Positions 57,895-64,000 of a DNA stretch of 64,000 nucleotides are shown piece by piece; the stretch's first letter is position 1, and each line of letters begins with the position of its first letter. The notes beneath the pieces are model-generated. The model made no database searches. It worked only from the letters and a program-made list of their open reading frames with translations, and had not been told where the DNA came from. The stretch spans positions 1,245,019 through 1,309,018 of the forward strand of contig JANCRA010000126.1 of the NCBI GenBank assembly GCA_024362935.1, in the 5' to 3' direction. Source of the DNA: Setophaga petechia. Taxonomy: Eukaryota; Chordata; Aves; Passeriformes; Parulidae. Both the position numbers and the translations under genes were made by a program.

Positions 57895-60800
57895 GTGCTG
57901 CTCACGAGATTCCGTTGGCATCGTGACCACCAAACCAGTGGACTTCTCAGTGTTACTTAGCTCACTGTTACACACGGACCTGCTTCCTGACTGGATGAGA
58001 ATGTGCCGTCAACACACCAGTCAGAACACCAGCTTTAGAGTGACCCTTGGAAATCTTGCCCGGGACAGGTGTCTCAAACCATCCCAAGCCAGAGACAGCA
58101 CCCTACAAGTGTCAGTGTGAAAGAAGGCTAAAGGTTCACTCATCAACGCACATTGTTCAGTTTTAGTGGAAAGTTAGACACTACACAGCAAATCCTTATG
58201 GGCTGTGCTTAGAATCATGGGTGGCACCGATGGTGGAGGTTGAGATAGGTGTTCTAGGAGACTACAGATTTAGAGAAATAAGTGCAGTTCTTACCCTGTG
58301 GTACCCAAAAGTCTCAAACAGTAACTTATCTGGAATTAGACAAGATAATCTTTCTTACAGCTGTGGGATGCTTTATATTCCTGAAAAGAGTTTTTATTTC
58401 AGCTGGACCAATGCAAGAAGCTATCTCACCATCTGAAAGAACAAACTAGGAGCATTTTCATCCTGGAATGCAGAGCCCATCTGGAAGAAAGACATAGAGT
58501 CAGGCCATCTCTTCTGCAGATGCAAATAATGTCTCTTCCCCCTGTCCCAGCAGTGAAAGGTAGATTGAATCACATATCACTAGATGGGTATGATCTGTAC
58601 ACTGTACTGAGAGAAGGAGAATACTTCCTGGGATAAGAGCTTCTTATGCATCCTTAATATCAGTGGTATTAGCAACAAATGAGGCATTCTGAGAAAACTG
58701 AAATGATGTAATGGTGCTTTGCTGATGCCTACCTTTAACACAGCAGATATTAACAATAAGTATATATGTAAAATACCAGATTATTTAAATGTGTCTCTGT
58801 GTGCCTGTAGGGTTCATCACTGAAAATTACTTCCTAATTCTTGGTGTAGAATCCAAGAAGTCTAACTTAATGTCACATGGTAGTTTTTTCTTTACTTCAA
58901 GATGTTGACAGAGTCCCTAGATTGGTCTCACATTTTGGTCATAGGTGAACTGCCTCTTACTATTAATTATTTAGCTCTCCCATACATGATACGTGCTGAT
59001 TATTTTGGATGCTGTTGAGTTATAAAGCATATCAGCCTTAAAAAGCACAGAGAACATATCCCTTGGAAATCATCTTCTTTGTAAATGTATGACAAATTCA
59101 GATTATGGGAATTTATAGAACAATTACTTGGAAGCAGGGACATCTTCCTTAAATCCTTCCCCTCATCATTTTTTGTAGTGCACAGATGAGCTGCAATAAA
59201 GGCCCAATATAATTTCTAGTCCAAAAGCAGGTGCCAAAGTATAACTGCCCATTTGATATGGCACTCAAAATCCTCTTGTAGGTTTCTCCTTTTCACCTCC
59301 ATTCTTACACTTCCTTGGAAGAGAATTAAATTCACATGTGATATGGAAGGAAGGCAGCTCTTCTGAATAAATGCATTTTTTCTCTAGTGTTGTGTTTTCT
59401 GCTGTCTTTGCCAATTTCTCTCTTAGTTTAACCTAAAAGTTTCTACTCTTCAGTCACAGAAGAGATAGTCTTCTCTTTACCCCTTTATTTAATATCTTTG
59501 TTTTCACATTAATAGTGCCATAGCTTTTAGTCCATTCATTGTGTTCAGAGATGTCTTGGAAAATTTACTTTTGATTGAATTTATGTGATGCAGTACTCTC
59601 CCACAAAACCTGTTGGTGTGAGAAAAAGTACCTCATTGTCTGAGGCCTTTTACTGGGAATGGCTTGATTTGGCATTTTTCCCTTTTGTGCTAATGCCTCT
59701 TTTCACAGTAAAATGTGAAATCCTGCAGTCTTAACCTGGTTATACTGAGGGACTGTGAGGCTGCCACAGTGATGGACTTGAAACGTTACTTAATTTAGGA
59801 CTCCACTAATTGGACTACAAGCAAGCATTACGAGGAGAAAACAGTGGGGATCATCTGCTGCTGTGCTTCCATACTTGTTATGCTGCTGTGTCCGTTGTGT
59901 GCATGATGCTCAGTGTACAAAACTCCTGTGTGTGTGTGGCAAACAGAGCAGCTACAATCAGGGGTGTGCTCAGTCTGCAGGAATGAGAAATGCAGAGGAA
60001 AATACGCAGGGATATGACGAGGGCACGGGTCTGAGATAGATGCCTTCAGAATGTCTGCCGGGGAGTTCTGGGGTATTTGGCAACAATACCAGCCATTTCC
60101 CACAGCTGACAACACACTGGAGTCCAGCCTGGGTTTAGAGCTTCTGTAGAATTAATTGGATGGATCTGGTTTCAAGTCTCTTTCAGAGTAAATTAACAAA
60201 ACTAATGTGGTGTAGGTGCCAATGCTCACAACTGCATCACTGAATGCTGAAGCTCTGTCAAGCAGCAGCGTTATCCTGAAATGGGTGTGTGCATGAATCA
60301 GCCACTGAAGATGGCACTGGAGACTGCAGTCCAGAATCTAAATTCTTACGTTTCACTGTCTATAAAAAAAGACTGGTCACTACCAGTGAGTCTTAGGACT
60401 AGCTGTCATGTATCTTTCCTTTGGTTAAACTGAGGTTTGAGATTCTGATGCCTTTTTCCTGTGTTCAGGTGCGGTTCAGATCTTTTTCTCAATCAGAGAG
60501 AGAAAAATTTTATCCTTTGTTCCATAGGTGAAATTTAGATCTTGCTTGTTCATGAAACAAAGAAAAACTATTTGAAGATAAATAATGATGCAATTCTGGG
60601 AGCAACTAGGCCAAGTGTTGCTTGAGCATTGAAAATGAAAGGTAGTGGCACTGAAGAGGCAGGTAATTACAGCAGACTGTGAATGAGGAATTTATTTTAA
60701 GTTCAGGATGGTTGTCTTTTTGTGTGTATAAAAGGTGACAAGAAGACGTATTTGGGGTCTTCAGTTGCCACCGTACAATACAAATCTATGCATACTGCAA

Positions 60801-61880
60801 AAAACCGTTCTGTGCATAGAAGTAGTTCATGTATAGATGATAATATAGATTGTTAGAAAATACAGCATCAAACTAGGAAGGGATTCAGTGGAATTCTGGA
60901 GTACGAGGAGGAGGGAAATGGAGCAGAAGTGTTGACGTGGCGGGTTAGAAACAGATTTTTTTAGTCTTCTGGGTTGTTGGCCATGAGGCAGGAATCAGAT
61001 CAAATGTTTCTTAGAGATTGAAGGGGAAGCAAATGTTCAGTTGTGGAATAAAGACAAGAGTGCAACAGTGGGAAAGGAAATTAAAAATGGAGCAGAGTTG
61101 CACTGAAGCACCAGAAAGACACAACACAAGATAATGTGCAAAGTGCTCCTGGAAATAGCACAGCCCGTGTGAGTCTGCCCTCTGTGTGTGTATGCAGACA
61201 CACAGAACTCTCTGGGAGAGACAGTCTCAGTTGGTGTGCAGCCTGGGACCTGGGGGGAAAGCACAGAGCCAAAAGGTTTGCAGATAACTTTGAGACACAC
61301 TGTCAAAGCATTTTCCCTGTTACCAGTAGGGATTCAGTTGTTCCACATAGCAGGGTTGGTAGCTGCAGTGCAGACATCGTCTTGGCTGGCAGGTTGTTTA
61401 CACCACATTGTTTAGAACTTACCCTGTGGAAGCCAGGTGAAAATATTAGTGTATAAATCAATATTGGTGTATATCCTAGGGCTCCTAATTTTGCCAAAAT
61501 GCTAATCAGGTATTTGGGGGTTGTTGGTCTGGTTTCATGTGGAGACTCTTTTAAGGCAATGCAAAGAGATAAGGAGGGAAAGTAGTCTCTTTTTCCTAAA
61601 GAAAGCAGTCTCCTTTTTGTACCTGCTCTGTTATTTAATAGGATGCATCTGTTCTGCCACATCTTGTGTTATAAACATTTTTTCCCAACTCACTGAAGAG
61701 AGGAATTCCATTTTAAAAATACAACAGTGGGTTTGTGAGAGTGAGCAAATACATGTATAAAGAATAGGGGGAAGGGAGAGAGAGACTCCCTCTACTCTGT
61801 AGCCGCCATATCCATTGTATGATGCCGAGTGATTAGTAGAAGAGCTTTTAACAATAAATACTTTGTTTCTTTGTATCTCG
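57895..61880 (+). other. SMARCD3: Probable SMARCD3 3' UTR and downstream region
   Basis: After the stop there is about 4 kb without a recognisable gene or transposon. AATAAA signals lie at 59195, 59366, 61047 and 61853. The mature 3' end could be at any of them or earlier. The apparent absence of transposons over 4 kb, compared with the introns, is compatible with transcribed 3' UTR. Confidence 0.45.
61853..61858 (+). terminator. Candidate distal polyadenylation signal
   Basis: AATAAA is followed by a T-rich stretch (ACTTTGTTTCTTTGTATC) and, about 35 nt on, a GT-rich TTATGTGTTGTAATG element. This is the usual layout of a vertebrate poly(A) site. The earlier AATAAA sites at 59195 and 59366 are alternatives. 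Confidence 0.4.
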
Positions 61881-63395
61881 TGCACTAACCTTATGTGTTG
61901 TAATGAAGACCGGTGCCTTGGTTTCTTTCTGCTCCTGCTGATGATCTCTGGTGTTTGGATTTCTCTTCACTTGTGAATGCACACAAAGACAAACGTTATG
62001 AATTCCTTTTTTTACTAGATTCCACCTTCAGCCATTTCCATACTCAGTAAGTGAGAAATCCTTTCCATTGGAGAGATCTGGCTCCTCTCCTGGACAGCCT
62101 AGAGCTAAAGCTCGGATGATGAGAGGTGGTGTAGGAATTACAGAGTCACCATCTCCACTGTGGTAGCAAACAGGTGGATACCACTTCTATAGCACTTCTC
62201 CCTAGGTTCTGCTTAAATTTAAAAAATCAAATGGAGTTTCTTCCACTATGTGTAATATGTTGTTGTAGTTCCAGACCAGGCCAGTAGCTACTGAAGAGGA
62301 GACCCTTACCCCCTGTCCACTGTCAGTTTGGAAGGGAATATTGTTTTGTTCCAGAGTGGCTGGGTGGAGCACAGGGGATAGTTGTGGTTGTCAGCTTTGG
62401 AGTTTGATAGCAAAAGTCACTGAAAAAAAGAATGACAATGAGATTTGTCCAACTGGTGCTTTCAGACCTCACTTGACATCTTTGCTTTGTGTTGGAGGTT
62501 GTTGTGTACTTGCACTACAGGGAATGAATGTCCCCTTCCAAATTCAGCCTAGAAGGTCCCAAGGGCTCTTACTGGGAATATTTCTTCTTTACTTTCTTTC
62601 ACTTGTGATAACATAATCTCCAAACTGCCAGGAGAAATTCCTTAATTTCAGAGCTTTGGAGCTGGGCTCCAAAAGGAAGGAACCTGAAACTGCTTCTTCT
62701 GATAAATCCCTAAGTATGGGAGGCCCTAGGGAGCTCACTGCTATAAGCAGGCAGTAACTTCCCCGGTGACTTGTATTTCCTCTGGGCATAAATGACTTGG
62801 CTGTCCTGTGTAGAATCCCCTGAGGCTGTGAATTGCAATCCAGAGCATCTTCAGGCTTCTGGTGCTCGGGGCTGTAGCGTTTGTTGTGCAGAAAACATCC
62901 CAGGCTGTCCTCCCTGGGTCTGGATGTGCATTTCCACAGCTCCTCAGAGTGAGGAAAGGCCAAGAGGCTGCTGGGAAGGGCTTCCTCCCAGGCCTGGGCA
63001 TCCCCCAAACACCTCGAGTTTTGGTTTAGATCCATCCTTGGATTCCAGGTTCTCCTGGTGGGTCTGTGCAGCCTAAGGGAAGGAAACATTGGGAGTACCT
63101 GTTTGTTCACCTGTTGAGCTTGGGGAGACTGAGCACGAAATTGCAGGGAAGCTTCACTTGCGTAATGACTGGAGGGGAAGCATGCTGCCCCACGTGTCTC
63201 TGTGTGCCTCTGTCCTTACCGTGTGTTTGGCACTCTGTCTTTTTCTCTGTTCTTCTCCATGCCTCGCTCGTGTTCCTTTTTATTCTCTGTGGTGCTGCCT
63301 GTGCCATTGTTCCTCAGACGATCCTTGTGTCCCATTCCCTGTTCCTGTTCTTTTTTAATGCCTCTCTGTCGCGCTGCCCATCCCAGTTCGGAGAT
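61881..63395. other. Downstream intergenic sequence, nothing recognised
   Basis: No exon with family motifs is visible on either strand. A 173-codon open frame on the minus strand (62589-63110) has low-complexity-free but unrecognised sequence and no supporting splice or start context. I leave it uncalled. Confidence 0.5.
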
Positions 63396-63458
63396 GTTTG
63401 TTTGTTTGTTTGTTTGGGGGTTTTTGTTTGGGTTTTGTTTTTTTTGGGGGGGTGTTTT
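63396..63458. repeat. (TTTG)n simple repeat grading into T/G tract
   Basis: Five TTTG units followed by GGGGGTTTTTGTTTGGGTTT and an eight-T and seven-G run. It is similar in style to the T/G tract in intron 3. Confidence 0.9.
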
Positions 63459-63479
63459 TCAATGTCATCTGGCACCCTG

Positions 63480-63900
63480 TTGTTCCTTTTCTTCCTGTGA
63501 CCTCTCTGCTTCCACTCCCTCTCGCTGGCCCTGGCCCGTGACAGCGAGGCTGGGGAGGAACCTCAACCCTTCCGGGGGCTGCCCCGCTTCCTTTCTTGTT
63601 GCAGCAGAATCCCTTTCGGGGGGGATGTACATGCGGCCAGGGCTCGGAGCAAGCGCTGCGCTGCCGTGCGGGGCAGTCGGACTCGTTCTGTGCCTTCTTT
63701 GGGGGTCAGGAAAAGGGGCTGGAGACTCGGGGCTCCGACGCCGTCGGGGGCACCCCAAGGTCCCCAGGAGAGGGAGCCCCGCTGCGGTGCGGGGGCAGGT
63801 GGGTGGCGGGCGAGGGGGGTCGCGCTGGGTGCCGTCCCCCAGAGGGACCCAAAGCTGCCGCCCAATGCACAGGGAGGGGTGGGTGTACAATGCTAAAACC
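63480..63900. promoter_or_regulatory. GC/CpG-rich block at the right edge
   Basis: CpG density rises over about 400 bp (GGGGCTCCGACGCCGTCGGG, GGGTGGCGGGCGAGGGGGGT). It could belong to a neighbouring gene's promoter or exon beyond the window. By human synteny CHPF2 lies downstream of SMARCD3, but no CHPF2-like coding sequence is recognised here. Confidence 0.35.
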
Positions 63901-64000
63901 TGCCAAGGTATTCCTTTCTATAGGTATTGGTAAAGAATAGGAATTTGTCTCTAAATTCATCTGGGGAGAAACCCTCTCTATCCACTCGTTTGTTTACAGC

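Noticed and set aside
62589..63110. 173-codon minus-strand open frame
   Set aside because: It has no recognised motif, no clear splice sites and no context tying it to a neighbouring gene.
63202..63933. 243-codon + strand open frame
   Set aside because: It crosses the (TTTG)n repeat, giving an artificial hydrophobic stretch, and then the GC-rich block. It does not look like a real protein.

Overview
The window is vertebrate nuclear DNA, most likely from a bird. It holds one recognisable protein-coding gene split into 13 coding exons with GT-AG introns. Between the exons lie fragments of CR1 LINEs whose 3' ends keep the ATTCTATG-type tail, the dominant LINE of birds and other sauropsids, plus one retroviral solo LTR. 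The base composition is otherwise ordinary and there are no bacterial-type gene clusters. The species cannot be named from the sequence.

The gene is SMARCD3 (BAF60C), a subunit of the BAF/SWI-SNF chromatin-remodelling complex, on the + strand. Its coding exons run from the ATG at 10578 to the stop at 57892-57894. Joined in frame they give 486 codons, against 483 in the human long isoform. Every splice junction was placed by hand and keeps the frame. The protein keeps the long-isoform N-terminus, a proline/glycine-rich segment, a basic KRRK stretch, a conserved helical region, the SWIB domain (about residues 263-340) and the C-terminal helical region. Compared with the human protein, the clear novelty is a glutamine-rich run in exon 2.

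Layout: 1-8040 is 5' intergenic sequence with a 48-bp minisatellite (1921-2208) and several CR1 remnants. 8050-8780 is a CpG island, a likely upstream or alternative promoter. 10300-10577 is the probable proximal promoter and 5' UTR. 10656-57840 is the set of introns. Intron 1 ends with a 68-bp CAG/CTG-rich minisatellite just before exon 2. Intron 3 collects most of the mobile DNA: a CpG-rich patch, a minus-strand solo LTR, a 1.5-kb CR1 copy and the first copy of an unidentified 739-bp element. Intron 9 holds the second copy, with only four differences seen, followed by another CR1. 57895-about 61880 is the probable 3' UTR or downstream region with several AATAAA signals. 61880-64000 holds no gene I recognise and becomes GC-rich at the right edge.

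The most unusual observations are the 739-bp near-identical direct repeat bracketing exons 4-9, the two minisatellites, the glutamine tract beside one of them, and three perfect inverted repeats (588-617, 45073-45096, 49716-49749). I found no novel multi-gene system.
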